A stretch of DNA of 64,000 nt, from NCBI GenBank assembly GCA_949775045.1, contig OX459099.1:6221937-6285936 (forward strand), given 5' to 3'. The notes under the pieces were generated by a model. The model worked only from the letters and a program-made list of their open reading frames with translations. It made no database searches and was not told where the DNA came from. The stretch's first letter is position 1; every line of letters begins with the position of its first letter. The translations under genes and the position numbers were made by a program. The stretch comes from Metridium senile (lineage: Eukaryota; Cnidaria; Anthozoa; Actiniaria; Metridiidae). This document shows, piece by piece, positions 44,415 to 55,798 of the stretch.

Positions 44415-44929
44415 AATCACGGATATACAAGACCCTATTCCACACTCTTTTACAACTTTGTAGCAGAGGTTGCGATAATCTAAGTTATAGTAAATAACTT
44501 AAAGAACGACTGATTCTATGTTGCTCTCATGGTAGCTTCAAGCATTGGCTATGTTGAACTATCACATAAGAAAACACTCTTTTGGTTTTATATGACTTTC
44601 GATAGCCTGAAGCAGCTAATACATATCAACTATTATTTAACCAATGGTGATTGGGTTTGGTTATTGTACCTTTCAAAGTGGTTTGACCATCAGCAACAAA
44701 AAGGGAAATTTCTAACCACTCGAAACTGGGTGAGGACGAGGGGATACCCATCACGAATCACAGGGCGCTTTTTCATACTTTCACGATCACAGAGTTGCAT
44801 AAAATCCTTTTCACAAATCTGACAGATAAACATACAATCTGAATACTAACACTAACGTCTCATTTTACACAACCTTTTACAATTCCTTTTACTCGGACGG
44901 AGGGCTAAAACTGGAAACGTCAGCAACAG

Positions 44930-45512
44930 TTAAGTCAACATTTTTTACAGTGTCACAAATTTCATTCTATTCCCTATCGTTTATATCAAACACCGACGCA
45001 GCCTATACTAGTTTACTCGCTAGTTTCTATCTATTTTTAAGGTGTTACACATTTCATTCTATTCCCTATCGTTTATATCAAACACCCGACGCAGCCTATA
45101 CTAGTTTACTCGCTAGTTTCTATCTATTTTTACGGTGTTACACATTTCATTCTATTCCCTATCGTTTATATCAAACACCGACGCAGCCTATACTAGTTTA
45201 CTCGCTAGTTTCTATCTATTTTTACGGTGTTACACATTTCATTCTATTCCCTATCGTTTATATCAAACACCGACGCAGCCTATACTAGTTTACTCGCTAG
45301 TTTCTATCTATTTTTACGGTGTTACACATTTCATTCTATTCCCTATCGTTTATATCAAACACCGACGCAGCCTATACTAGTTTACTCGCTAGTTTCTATC
45401 TATTTTTACGGTGTTACACATTTCATTCTATTCCCTATCGTTTATATCAAACACCGACACAGCCTATACTAGTTCACTCGCTAGTTTCTATCTATTTTTA
45501 TACAACCGTTAT
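44930..45512 (+). repeat. 92-bp tandem satellite, six copies
   Basis: Monomer: CACATTTCATTCTATTCCCT, ATCGTTTATATCAAACACCG, ACGCAGCCTATACTAGTTTA, CTCGCTAGTTTCTATC, TATTTTTACGGTGTTA. The copies are nearly identical. The left flank (AACAGTTAAGTCAACATTTT) is also present beside the solo copy at 50925-51030, so that flank belongs to the original element. Overlapping Tyr/Phe-rich frames are artefacts. Confidence 0.95.
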
Positions 45513-46415
45513 GTGAACAAGCTGTCACGTTTTCACGGAGCGCTGATTCTGTAATCACGAATTCTGTAAATAACGGGTCACAGGCAGTACACAGGAATAC
45601 ACACAAACACACTACACAATTAATGTTGGCCTGGCAGTCATCAAGGAACTTAACTGAAAACCTACATTAATGCATGGAGGGGGAGGGAAGGTTATAGCGA
45701 AAATTAAATTAAAAAAATAGTAGTAGTTCTAATAAAAGTGACTATAATTAGCTGTAGAGAAAGCAGTCATAAACATGTTCATAACAAGGTTGCTTTGTTT
45801 GACAGGAATATAAAGACGCTGACTTACCATGTACTATATGAAAAACAAGGTATGATACAGTGGTTCATCTCATACCATGCCTGGGTCACAGGTGAATATT
45901 TTTTCACGGCTGGAATATTTTGCTCAGTTTAATTTCACGAATTACAGACTGATTTAGGGTGAATCACGGACAGCCTCCACCACTAGAAATTAGTCATGAT
46001 TTATGTACAAATAATAAAAATAAAAAAACATTAAAAAATATAGAATAAAATAGAAATGTTTCGCACACAGTAAGAGTAAAAACCTAACTACTAAAAATGT
46101 ATTTTAATACAAGTAATCGATGTATGTTTATCAAAAAGTGACTGAAAAATCCTTTCTATTTTGATTATTTGAACAAACTGAGTCGACATACAGACCATAC
46201 GAAATGCTGGATAATTATAGTTTAATTATCATTTATATAGCGCTATATTTCTCTCGAATAGCTCATAGCGCTTATACTATAGCTCTGCTAAATGAATATT
46301 AGTCGTTGGAAAACTTTAATTTCATTGTGGGATATTGTATAAGGAATGCTGATAGAAATGTCATTAAGGCATATGGTGTGATATGTGTTGTTATAGCTTA
46401 TCGAGCGAGACGTGG
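45513..46415. other. No gene seen; small repeat fragments
   Basis: Holds a fragment (45621-45695, GTTGGCCTGGCAGTCATC) of the MITE at 3819-4104 and a minus-strand LINE-like 3' tail at 46225-46275 (GCGCTATATAAATGATAAT). No coding region is supported. Confidence 0.6.
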
Positions 46416-46419
46416 GGGA

Positions 46420-46605
46420 ATTTCTGTGTTGCGGTGAATAAATTATCAAAGTGCGGTGTTGCGGTGATGTAAATGCCTTCGGTGTGCGGTGTTTGCTTTT
46501 CAAAAGCTGTGGTGTGCGGTGAATTTTAAAGCTTTGGTGTTCGTAGTGATTGGTAAGAGATATTGTGATGCGGTGTTGTCAAAGAATATTTTGCGGTGTT
46601 AAGGA
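46420..46605 (+). repeat. TGCGGTGTTG-rich dispersed repeat, copy 2
   Basis: Parallel in order and wording to 16725-16945 (GTGATGTAAATGCCTTCGGT, AGATATTGTGATGCGGTGTT). Confidence 0.6.
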
Positions 46606-47413
46606 CCCCTTATATCCCCCTCGTTATTATCCTGATTTTCAGAGGGGCCTGGGTCCTACGCTATCGCTTTGACTTAGGCCCGTCTGAATATCAGGCTACC
46701 TCCTTAAGTCATCGAATAAGTCATTAATTCTCAAGGATTTCCACATTCCTTCGTATCAAAGATATGCCTATTGTTCTGTTAAAATCTCAACCTATTAAAA
46801 AAAATATCGCTCGCTAATCAAAGTCTTTTGTTACTTCTCACCTACAATACCATATATGGTAATGGCATTGTTTTCAAGATTGCATACGGTATTTCTGATT
46901 CCTTTGTAGATATGGATTCCAACAACAATGTTCTCCCGTATGGTAATACGGGATAATATAAGCGGTCTTTTCTTAAAACCGCATTGGAAGAACTACGCAT
47001 GCGCGTGATATTGACTTGGTAGCCGTGCAGCTATATGGTCATCGGTCTTTACTTATCGCGGGCTCATGCTACAGCCTAGACGCCACCCTGGGACAGGTAG
47101 TACGCATGCGTTAAACTTCAATATTTGTATAGTGAGTTTAATTTATGTTAGTGGTCAGTGACGGAGATATATCCTACATTGGAGCATGCGTAGTAAGGAC
47201 ATGTTTCTCAGGTCGAGACTGATAATAAATATTTCTTCTTTATTTCCTTTTGTATATCGTCAGCAAAAGCATCTTAGCTTGTTGTCATGCACTATAATAG
47301 ATGCAAAACTATCCCATTGTTTAAATATATATTTATATATTTATTTATAACAATGTTTAAGCAGGAGGCTCTCATCACCGAGGTGTTTTTCAGATAGGTC
47401 CTACATACATATA
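46606..47413. other. No gene seen
   Basis: Moderately AT-rich unique sequence with small inverted matches around 46640-46700 (TCCTGATTTTCAGA / TCTGAATATCAGG). No supported gene. Confidence 0.5.
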
Positions 47414-47662
47414 TACACCTATTTCAAAAAAGGTTGTCGGAGAGAATTGACGATTGGTGATTGCAGGACTGAAAGGAATTTTGGGTACTCTTTTTTAGCA
47501 AGTAAAATTAAATTCATGAAGTTTTAGAGCCTAAAAACACAAGGAAAATCCAAGTTCTTTCGGTTTTAAAGTGCCATTTACGAATTATATTAAGGACCAC
47601 AGTTCCTTTCGGTCGTGCAATCGCCAATATTCTCTCTGTCAACCTTAATTGAAATAGGTGTA
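47414..47662. mobile_element. TACACCTATTTCA foldback element, copy 3
   Basis: Ends TACACCTATTTCAAAAAAGG and inverse AATTGAAATAGGTGTA, with CGATTGGTGATTGC / GCAATCGCCAAT inside. The interior differs from copies 1 and 2. Confidence 0.7.
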
Positions 47663-48001
47663 TACTGACTTTTGGTTGAATGAAATTATATATGCTGTAA
47701 TATATATACCAGGTTTTAACACTTGACACACGATTGCAATCTTCATTGAGAAAGTAGCCTTAAAATAAAACTCCAACAAAAGCTTTTTATTCCGTAAAAT
47801 TAACAATAAACAAAAATAATGTAAACTTCTCCATTATTATTAGATATTCCCCCATGTCAACAACAACCTCTATATGTTCTTGACATCCATCATGCACCTC
47901 GCATCGTTCTGTTTAACCGATTATAAATATCACTATATTCTAGTTATGAACAACATATATAAACATAATTTTACTGTATATACTAAAGTAGTTATTTATA
48001 G

Positions 48002-48147
48002 TACACCTAATTGCAAGAACGTTGTCCTGACTTTTGTACTTTATTGGAAAGCTAGGAATTAATTAAAAGACAAAACAAAAACACTCAAGTTGAACTTTTT
48101 ATTCAATAAAGAGTTCAGGTTGAATGATCTTCTTGCAATTAGGTGTA
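48002..48147. mobile_element. TACACCTAATTGCAAGAA MITE
   Basis: TACACCTAATTGCAAGAACG and the inverse TTCTTGCAATTAGGTGTA. The tip resembles the TACACCTATTTCA family. Confidence 0.7.
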
Positions 48148-49157
48148 TATATATTTTCTTTTATTGATATTATTTTTATCAGTAGATAGGTGTCCCCAAT
48201 TAGTTTGCACACTATGTAAAGCTAGATTCACTGACACGTTAATAAATTTATTATTTTTATTATTATTATTAATGACCTTATTTAGTCACGTACCTATAGT
48301 ACAGCCTTTTTGAAAATGGTGGACACATTGTTATATATTACTCCACGAGTTATTGCTGTAAAAACTTTCACATTCAAAACATTGAACAATGGTGGGTTTT
48401 GACGACTAAATCAAACTGAAAGAGCGCTTTTGAAAATGAAAGATAAAAGCTTAAAAGTTGAGATAGATTCACAGGAAATTGCAATGAAATTTTCCTCGCA
48501 TTAAAATCTACACAAGATAGGAATATTTGTTATTCATACAATACGAATTGCTTCCCTAGTCAACTAGCTACAAACTGAAACGCTAAAAACAAAAGAACAT
48601 GTAACAACGGGACGATTTTCTAGATTGGTTAGTGTAAACACGATGGAGTGTTGCTTAAGTTTTTGTCAGTGATCATCAAGCAGAAATCTCGAGCGGAATT
48701 GAGCTACTAACTGTAAATATTTCTTGACTTTTTTGTGAACGAGCTAAAATTCTCGAGATATCCCAATAATTTGGTTAGGAATGACGCAACTAATGCATTG
48801 CGAGGAGTGTGTACTCACGTAAGTGACGTCACTGATTCCCAGTCGAAAAGAACCGAAGTAAGAAGTTTACGGTTTTCACGCGTGAAAAATAGTTTATAAA
48901 TTGGACGTTTCGACGGAAACTGTTGCAGTCATGCGCGATGAAGACTGCCTCAGCTGCAGTCGAAAAAGAACTCGAATTCAAAACCCTCTTTTACACTATG
49001 ACGCGTAAAAGCCGTTTGAAAAGCTCATGGAAGATTATAACATGGCATTTGCTAGCATCGCAAAGTATAACAATGGCGATCTGAGGTTTGTTTTGGCAGT
49101 ATCAATCAATCACAGGCAATCAGCATTGCTGTAAATAAAACTGGTTGTCACAGGGCG
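48148..49157. other. No gene seen
   Basis: Contains a short (TTA)n at 48250-48275 and otherwise unique AT-rich DNA upstream of the Ly6 B gene. No motif assignable. Confidence 0.5.
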
Positions 49158-49384
49158 TACATCTATTTCAAAAAGGTTGTCCAAGGAAATAGGTATGCAT
49201 TTCAAAATATTATGAGTACATTTGTCGAAACATGAATACTGAATCAACGTATTCATAATTTCAGCAGTTGAGTTTATTGTTGATATAATATTTAGTGTTG
49301 TTTATACTGATAGTCGTTGATAACAACTTGGAATGACCTTGCACTTGGAATATCGTATTTGACAACCTTTTTAAAATAGATGTA
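49158..49384. mobile_element. TACATCTATTTCA foldback element, copy 4
   Basis: TACATCTATTTCAAAAAGGT...TGTCC and inverse GACAACCTTTTTAAAATAGA...TGTA. It lies about 100 bp before the Ly6 B start codon and just outside the segment duplicated at 62512. Confidence 0.7.
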
Positions 49385-49484
49385 AGCACGTAGAGAGTAT
49401 ATATGGGCTCTATGACATAAACAACTTATTTCTGGCGTAAGGTTTTCTTTGATATCTTTTGCACTACAACATATACTGCTAGCA

Positions 49485-50950
49485 ATGGAGCACAAAATAC
49501 TGCTGTTGTTTTTCTCCATCTTGGCTTATGTAACTATCCAACAAGGTAAACAGCAAAACTTTGTCCATCTATATGTTGTTTTCTTTGTGTTTTCATTGCT
49601 AAGCGTAAGGATCATGCAGGCCATTTTCAGCGCGTCAAACATAGGCACTACAGTTGACAACAATGATATGAAAAAAATAGTGTTGTCGTTGATATTATAT
49701 GTTTATAGTGAGGATACTCGAACCGTGAACACTTTGAGGTTTTTTTTTTTACCTTTTTTAACCCGCATCCCTTGACCGAATAGATTAGAAATAAGATTTA
49801 TTATGAACACTTAGTGTATTTGAACTCACTGCTTTATTCTAAGAGGTTTTGAAGCAGTTGAAGGTTCAGAAAATAATAACATGAAAAAGGTATTCACGGT
49901 TCGAGTGTATCCTCACGATAAACGTTATGTGTACATTTTAATTTGTAGACTAATTTAGACTCAGTCACAAATGCGGGTTGGCGATCATTTTAGAGTCAGT
50001 GAGCATTGTTCGTTGTATTGAACTTGAGAGAATGCTTATAATGCTGTACCCAACCAAAACAATTCGGGAAAATGTCGAATATATATAGACAGCAATTTCC
50101 TTAGCTTTTTGTAACAAAGTTATAATATACACTGTTTGTACTAAACTACATGAGTTATAAAGTTAAAATAGACAATATTTGTACTAAACGACCTAAACTA
50201 GATGCATGACCATTCTCAATTCAAACCAATTGGCTCTGACATCTATGTATATATACATACAAAGCTGGAATTGCAGTGCTTGTCGCTGTATGATTAACTC
50301 TTTTACTTTGCTCTTTTGTAGGTCTTAGTTTCCAATGTTATTCCTGTAGTAGTTTGAAAGGGTGGAAAGACTGCCACTCCAAACAAAAAGTGGAGAATTG
50401 CTCTAATTTCTATGTCTGTATGAAAGCACGAAAGTAAGTTGATATTTATTATTTATTATATCTAATGAAAACTGCCCCTTTATATAGAAACTGAGATTGT
50501 ATTGGGAAAACATTAACGCAGCAACAAGTAAGGTCAGGCTATCTCCTATAAAGTAGCTTGTATTGGGAAAGTATTGAGCACAAATGATGAAACAGTAATG
50601 TCAGTTTATTCACTAATCTGATTATTATATTTTTCAGGATTGTACACTACAAGGATGGAAAAACTAAAAGAACCCATTACATTGGATGTTTCTACGAATG
50701 GTTCTGCACCAGAAAAGCCTGTCGAAGATATCTTGACCAGAATCAAAAAGCCAAAGTAATAAATATAACATGTGATCAAATCGAGTGCAGGACTGGGAAT
50801 AAGACATGGCTTCCTATTACGTCACCAGTAAAGAGAGTGACCACTGGCCAAAACATCCGTCTGTCAGTAGCAGGGGTAATGAGTTCCACAACAAAAAATC
50901 AATGTTTGCTTTTGTATAGTAAATGGAAACTAGCGAGTAAACTAGTATAG
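49485..50950 (+). CDS. Ly6/uPAR-like protein B, C-terminal anchor lost
   Basis: Three exons, 49485-49545, 50322-50433 and 50638-50950, join in phase to 161 codons. Exon 1 is a signal peptide (MEHKILLLFFSILAYVTIQQ). The mature part has ten cysteines (Q-C-Y-S-C...; I-G-C-F-Y-E-W-F-C-T-R-K-A-C; T-C-D-Q-I-E-C), a Ly6-like spacing without the double Cys of locus A. Up to M-S-S-T-T-K it is parallel to locus C. There the frame enters a copy of the 92-bp satellite monomer (about 50920-51030) and stops after about 17 foreign residues. The anchor-coding tail survives as untranslated sequence beyond it (about 51040-51090). The product would be secreted rather than anchored, or the gene is dying. Intron 1 carries an insertion (49708-49916). 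Confidence 0.78.
49708..49916. mobile_element. MITE insertion in Ly6 B intron 1
   Basis: GTGAGGATACTCGAACCGTG...AA and the inverse TTCACGGTTCGAG...CCTCAC. The duplicated segment at 62512-63021 lacks exactly this piece, so the paralogue shows the pre-insertion site. The 108-codon frame spanning exon 1 and this element is not real. Confidence 0.82.
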
Positions 50951-51035
50951 GCTGCGTCGGTAATTGATATAAACGATAGGTAATATAATGAAATTTGTAA
51001 CACCGTAAAAAATGTTGACTTAACTTTACTTTTTT
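50920..51035 (-). mobile_element. Solo 92-bp satellite-family insertion in Ly6 B
   Basis: The reverse complement of the 44930-45060 flank plus monomer (ACTAGCGAGTAAACTAGTAT, AGGCTGCGTCGGT, AACACCGTAAAAAATGTTGA). It separates the coding part of Ly6 B from its relict anchor tail. Confidence 0.8.
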
Positions 51036-51194
51036 TTGTAAGTAGTTTTGGCAGTAGTACTCAATGTAATCGTAATGAGTGCTTAGTTCAACTTACGTAC
51101 TATATCTATAAGACTTGTTTCGACATATTTCATTTCTTAAATGCTGCATGCACATGCATTCCAACTTAGAGTTTTTCCCTTCCCGTCCCAACCC

Positions 51195-51385
51195 CTCGGG
51201 GAGGGTACTCCCTTTGTCCAAGGGGTAGAGTTGATCAGCGCTCCTTGAAGGGTTGACTTCTGGTTCAAAAGTCAACTACGTATCAAGACTCAGTACTTGT
51301 TAGGGTTATTTGTACTCTGCTTCGTTACTAAAACTAAGCCAAGAAGATCGCAGGCGCACTTTACCTTTTAGGGGTGGACAAATAG
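51195..51385. mobile_element. TACTCCCTTTGTCC element, degraded copy
   Basis: GGGAGGGTACTCCCTTTGTC at the left and GCGCACTTTACCTTTTAGGG near the right. Similar to 37981-38214 with much decay; the tips are not intact. Confidence 0.55.
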
Positions 51386-51974
51386 ACGAATTAGGGAGTT
51401 CCCTCCGCCCCAGCTCCCTCCGCCCCTGGCCAGTTAATTTGTGTTGTTCAACGTTCTTTGTTCTTGGCTGTTTTTATTTATATCTCAGCTAGTAGTCCTC
51501 CAACACCAAGAAAAAGAGAGAAGCTTTTTTATTATTTCAGGACATTGTTTTGTTTATAAATTATTGAATTCGGATACTGTGTCCTTTCCCGTGTACTTGA
51601 AACCGACAAGGGTGAAAAACGCACTGCGCACGCTCGGAAGACATTCGTGTATACAATAAAACCATTGGAGAAATTTAAGAATTTGAGAAAGTTCGAGGAG
51701 AGTTAGTGCTTATTTTTTCTAACACATCACATTAGTTGTCTTCTTTCCCTGGTCAAATAATACAAGAGAACTTCCAATAATACATAACATGAAACCCTTC
51801 GTAAAATGTTCAGTTAGTCTTTTGTTTTGCTTACGCATGCGCCGTGCGTTTTTCACTCGTGTCCTTGAAACCTATTCAGTGTATTGCTTGTTATTTTCGT
51901 TCATTGTTTAACATGGAGTCTTTTGTTGTATTTATTGAATGACGTAGACGGTGACTACTTCGTCGACTACACGG

Positions 51975-52961
51975 ATGAGGCCGAGAACACGGGATAATAA
52001 GTCCTACCAGTGTTTTTCATGTAGTAGTTTGAATGGATGGAAAGACTGCTACGCCAAACCAAAAGTGGAGTACTGCTCTAAATTAGAAGCCTGTATGAAA
52101 GTCCGAAGGTAAATTGATATTTATTTTCAGGATTTATATTAATAATAATAACAAAAAAATAATGATAATAAACCATTAGATGCTCGAAGAGTGTCACATC
52201 AAAGATCGAATCCACCAATTCGCTAGCAGAGATCATCGACAAACAGTGTTATAGACTTCGATTTTTTCGATCGAAGATTCATTGTATATGAAAAACACTG
52301 ACGCAAACTTATAAGATTGATTTCCCAAGCAGATATTATTGGGAAAACACTGAGCACAAACGAGAGCCCCTCCCAGGTTCCCTTGATCTTTTTGCATAAG
52401 TAAAATAACCATTTCCCTGAAATGTTTTACCTTATGATCCCATGATCCCCCAAAACTATTTTATCAAAACTATTTTATCATATTTTGTTTCCTTGTTCCC
52501 TGAAAATAATTTGGCAGTATCCCTTGTTCCCTTAAAATAAATGTGCTTGTTCCCTTGCTCCCTAAAACCCCATGGGAGGGGGCTCAAACGAATAAAGTCT
52601 GTTGATTCATTAACTGATTAATCTGATTAATATATTTTTCAGGAGTGTACAATACAAGAATGGCGAAATAAAAAGAACCCATTACATTGGATGTGTCTAC
52701 CAGTGGTTCTGCACCAGAGAACGATGTCGAAAATATGCTGACCGCAATGAAAAAGACGCAGTAATAGCTATATCATGTGATCAAATCGAGTGCTGGACTA
52801 TTACGTCACCAGAAAAGAGAGCGACTGCTGGCCAAAACGACCGTCTGTCAGAAGCGGCGGTAATGAGTTCCACAACAAAAATTCAATGGTTGCTGGGGGT
52901 GCCTTGTTCAGTCTTTCTTTTGGTAGTTTTAGCAGTAGTGTTCAATGTAATTGGTGTCTAG
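51975..52961 (+). CDS. Ly6/uPAR-like protein C, 5' end altered
   Basis: Two exons are clear, ending 52108 (donor AAG/GTAAATT) and 52643-52961 (acceptor TATTTTTCAG). The mature-domain sequence (Y-Q-C-F-S-C-S-S-L-N-G-W-K-D-C ... I-S-C-D-Q-I-E-C) has the same ten cysteines as locus B. It ends in a hydrophobic tail (C-S-V-F-L-L-V-V-L-A-V-V-F-N-V-I) typical of a GPI signal. No signal-peptide exon is found upstream: similarity to B is lost right at the exon-2 acceptor. The start at 51975 (M-R-P-R-T-R) merely opens the frame. Either a distant new first exon is used or this is a recent pseudogene. The total from 51975 is 150 codons. Confidence 0.65.
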
Positions 52962-53196
52962 TTTAACTTACATAGCCTATCTTATAGACTCCTTATACAA
53001 TCTATAGGACCTTGCCAAGTTTCTTTGTAAAAAGGTTAAATAATACACCTGCTAGCTTCTAACCTTCAGAACCTCTTTTCATTTCCTCCCCGCCAACTTC
53101 AAGGAAATTGAGAAACGCACTGGTTGTACATATGTATTATATTGATATATGATATATGTAGTAGTGGACCTTAGTGTATAGAGTGCATGCTAATCC

Positions 53197-53345
53197 CGGG
53201 GGGAGGGGGGGGGGAGGGTACTCCCTTTGTCAGAGTGGTAGGGGTGATCGGCGTACCTTTTAGTGTAAAAATATTTCCTGTGCGTACCTTTTAGGGTCCT
53301 TTTAGGGTTCTGGCTCAAAAATCAGTTACGCAACATGATTTCGTA
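53197..53345. mobile_element. CCCGGGG...TACTCCC element, truncated copy
   Basis: CCCGGGGGGAGG, a G run, GGGTACTCCCTTTGTC, GTGATCGGCGTACC, then TTTTAGGGTTCTGGCTCAAA. The right half is missing, so no target duplication is visible. Confidence 0.7.
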
Positions 53346-54235
53346 CCTGTCATTTTTTACACTGTTTTGTTGCTTAGTTGGGTTAGAAATCGACAAGGCT
53401 TTATCAGTTATTTTTGAGGCTACTGGCGTAGCCTTATTGCTGCCGTGAATGTAAGATAGCAAGCAAAACCATAACACCACAGGAAACCCGAAAATACCAA
53501 TTTCGTCACGTGATCGACACATGGTGTGACCAGCTTTGAACGATCGAAGCGTTTATATTTTGGCTGCTAATTCATATATGTCTGAAGAATAATATTTTTT
53601 AATGTGTATTTGTACTATTCATGAATTTTTTAAGGTTTAATGAGACGTTTAAAACCGTGAAAAGGATGATTTGTTTTAACAACAAAAGCATGGCATGGCA
53701 ATAGCCCGACATTAGTCATGACACACCGATAGAAGTGCCTTTCGATTTTTGGCATTTTTAAGGTCAACATATATCAGGTCAAGAATCTCACATTTTGCTC
53801 TATCTTTGTCACTCTTCAAAATACTAAATACCCCCCCCCCCCCCCCCCCCCCAATAGTATATTCGTGCAACATTAGATTGACTTTTGCTATCATTATATT
53901 GTTTTCTACCGGTATGTTGACTCTATTTAAAATTATTAAAAACATGATTATGCCTTTATATACTGCTTTGTATTATAAACCATACAAAAAAACGTTTTTA
54001 CTGATTCTTCAAATTTATTCAGTATAGTACAAATTTTGGATAATTTTGCTTCTGTCAAATTATGTTATTAAATTAAGTTATTATAAGCATTAATAATTAT
54101 TTGATATATATACAAAAACAATTCAAAAACAAAAATTAAATTGAAACTGAAACTGAAACTGAGGGAAGAAAGAAAAATAATAATTTAAGTGAGGATAGTA
54201 GAATCTATCCTTGCACCGTTGGATCTCAATGCCCA
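53346..54235. other. No gene seen; poly-C tract
   Basis: AT-rich unique sequence with a run of about 22 C at 53831-53852. No supported coding region. Confidence 0.6.
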
Positions 54236-54550
54236 GCGTTACAGCAGTTCTTAGTCACACGTGCACTGCATGCGCGCATAAAAAGCACCGCTATAAAACG
54301 TAAAGTTGGTGGACGTCAATCAAACTTACGACTTCATTTTTGTTTTGGAATATCTGCGTTTCATTGTAATCTGGAAGCTGAATTCCCACAACAACCTCTT
54401 CGTCGGATTCAGACATGTTTCGCAGCCCGACTGAAGTAAAAACACCATGCGTCTTGTAAACACAGTTTGATTGACATCCACCAACTTCACGTTTTATAGC
54501 GGTGCTTTTCATGCGAGCGGTACACGTGTGACTGAGAACTGCTGTAACGC
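54236..54550. mobile_element. Element with about 90-bp inverted repeats
   Basis: GCGTTACAGCAGTTCTTAGT...GTAAAGTTGGTGGA at 54236-54329 is inverted at 54462-54550. The 130-bp centre reads M-S-E-S-D-E-E-V-V-V-G-I-Q-L-P-D-Y-N-E-T on the minus strand, an acidic start resembling the first exon of a DNA-transposon protein. This may be an internally deleted derivative; the protein is not identified. Confidence 0.65.
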
Positions 54551-54909
54551 ATCACGCCACCGAAATACGTAAATTAACGTAACAACAGACGACTGACTTT
54601 AGACTAGAAGATTTTCGATTGTTATATTCGATAGTTGCTTAGTTAGCGCAAAGGGTTTTCCTCTCCGTCCCTGGTCTTTTGACTATTGCGAGTTAGGTTT
54701 TCTGTCTGGATAGCGCGTTTGGGGCCGAAATCTTCATCCTCTACGTAAAACGATTCGATGCTTCAGCTTCATAGAATGTCTTTGAGGGATCGTCCCACAT
54801 TTTTTCCTATTTCGAATTCCAGCCATGCCTCGTTTTTCGCTAAAGATTTTGTTTGGATTTTTTTTTTTTTTTATAATTATTATAAATATTATTATTATTG
54901 TAGATTGTA
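54551..54909. other. No gene seen
   Basis: Unique sequence with a T run and ATT microsatellite near 54860-54900. Confidence 0.5.
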
Positions 54910-55070
54910 AAGTATGTTTCGTCGAGTGTAAATAATCCCAAATTTTTTTATTTTTTAAATTCGGGTCTCAGCTGGGTTTGAACTAGCCTGCGTAGCAGTC
55001 CCTCCGTCCGAGGGGGCTTGGGAAAATACGATCTACCCGATTATTTACACTCGACGAAACATCTTTACTA
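54910..55070. mobile_element. Foldback MITE
   Basis: GTTTCGTCGAGTGTAAATAA...TC (about 54915) is inverted as GATTATTTACACTCGACGAA...AC (about 55040). The loop includes CAGTCCCTCCGTCCGAGGGG. Confidence 0.75.
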
Positions 55071-55374
55071 TCTTCACCACCAAAATAGCTTCACCACCAA
55101 AATAGCTAAATATCGTAGCCGGGCGGGATGATTACACGCTCTCTCAGGTATGAAGTCTAGGTGAGAAGTACCTCGAATGCCCTCGTGCTACATTTAGGTA
55201 TTTAAGCAATCGTTTGCAACAATTCTGCCCATTTCTGCGAAGTTACGCCGTCGGTACAGCATCTTTAAGACGAGTTTTTTGGCTATCCTCTAGACGATTC
55301 ACGTCGTCGAAGCTTCAAAAACGATATCCTTTTAGTGGTATGGTATCCTATATATTGCTTATTTGCTTGGTATA

Positions 55375-55525
55375 TAGAGGATATTACATGGGCGCGCGGA
55401 GATATGAATTTTATCTTCGAGTGTTGAATTGATATCTCACGAGTGAGCGCAGCGAACGAGTGGGATATCTTTTCAACACGAGAAGATAAAATTCATATCT
55501 CCAAGCGCACATGTAATGTTCTGTT
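55375..55525. mobile_element. Foldback hairpin beside the Crypton-like gene
   Basis: GATATGAATTTTATCTTCGA (55400) is inverted at about 55480-55500. The centre is ATATCTCACGAGTGAGCGCA, GCGAACGAGTGGGATAT. It may be the 3' end of the Crypton element encoded just to the right on the minus strand. Confidence 0.6.
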
Positions 55526-55798
55526 TATTATATAACAGATTGAAACAAATAAAAAAAAATATTTTATTACCAAACAATGGTTTCGTTACACTCTTGTTAT
55601 TGACAAATCGTCAGCGATGAAAAAATTTTATCTGTTAAGCTTATAAATAAGTTATGTTTCTACAAATTTGTAGTAAAGTTAAATATGATAAATAAGAAAT
55701 GCTTAGAATATATTGTGAAAAAATATTTGCAATTTTCTGAAAGTCATAAAGTGCATTAACAAAAACAAAGTTTGCAAACATACCGCGACGACTATAGA

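Noticed and set aside
49449..49775. 108-codon frame containing the Ly6 B signal peptide
   Set aside because: It reads through a good donor at 49546 into intron and a MITE; the spliced model matches locus C instead.
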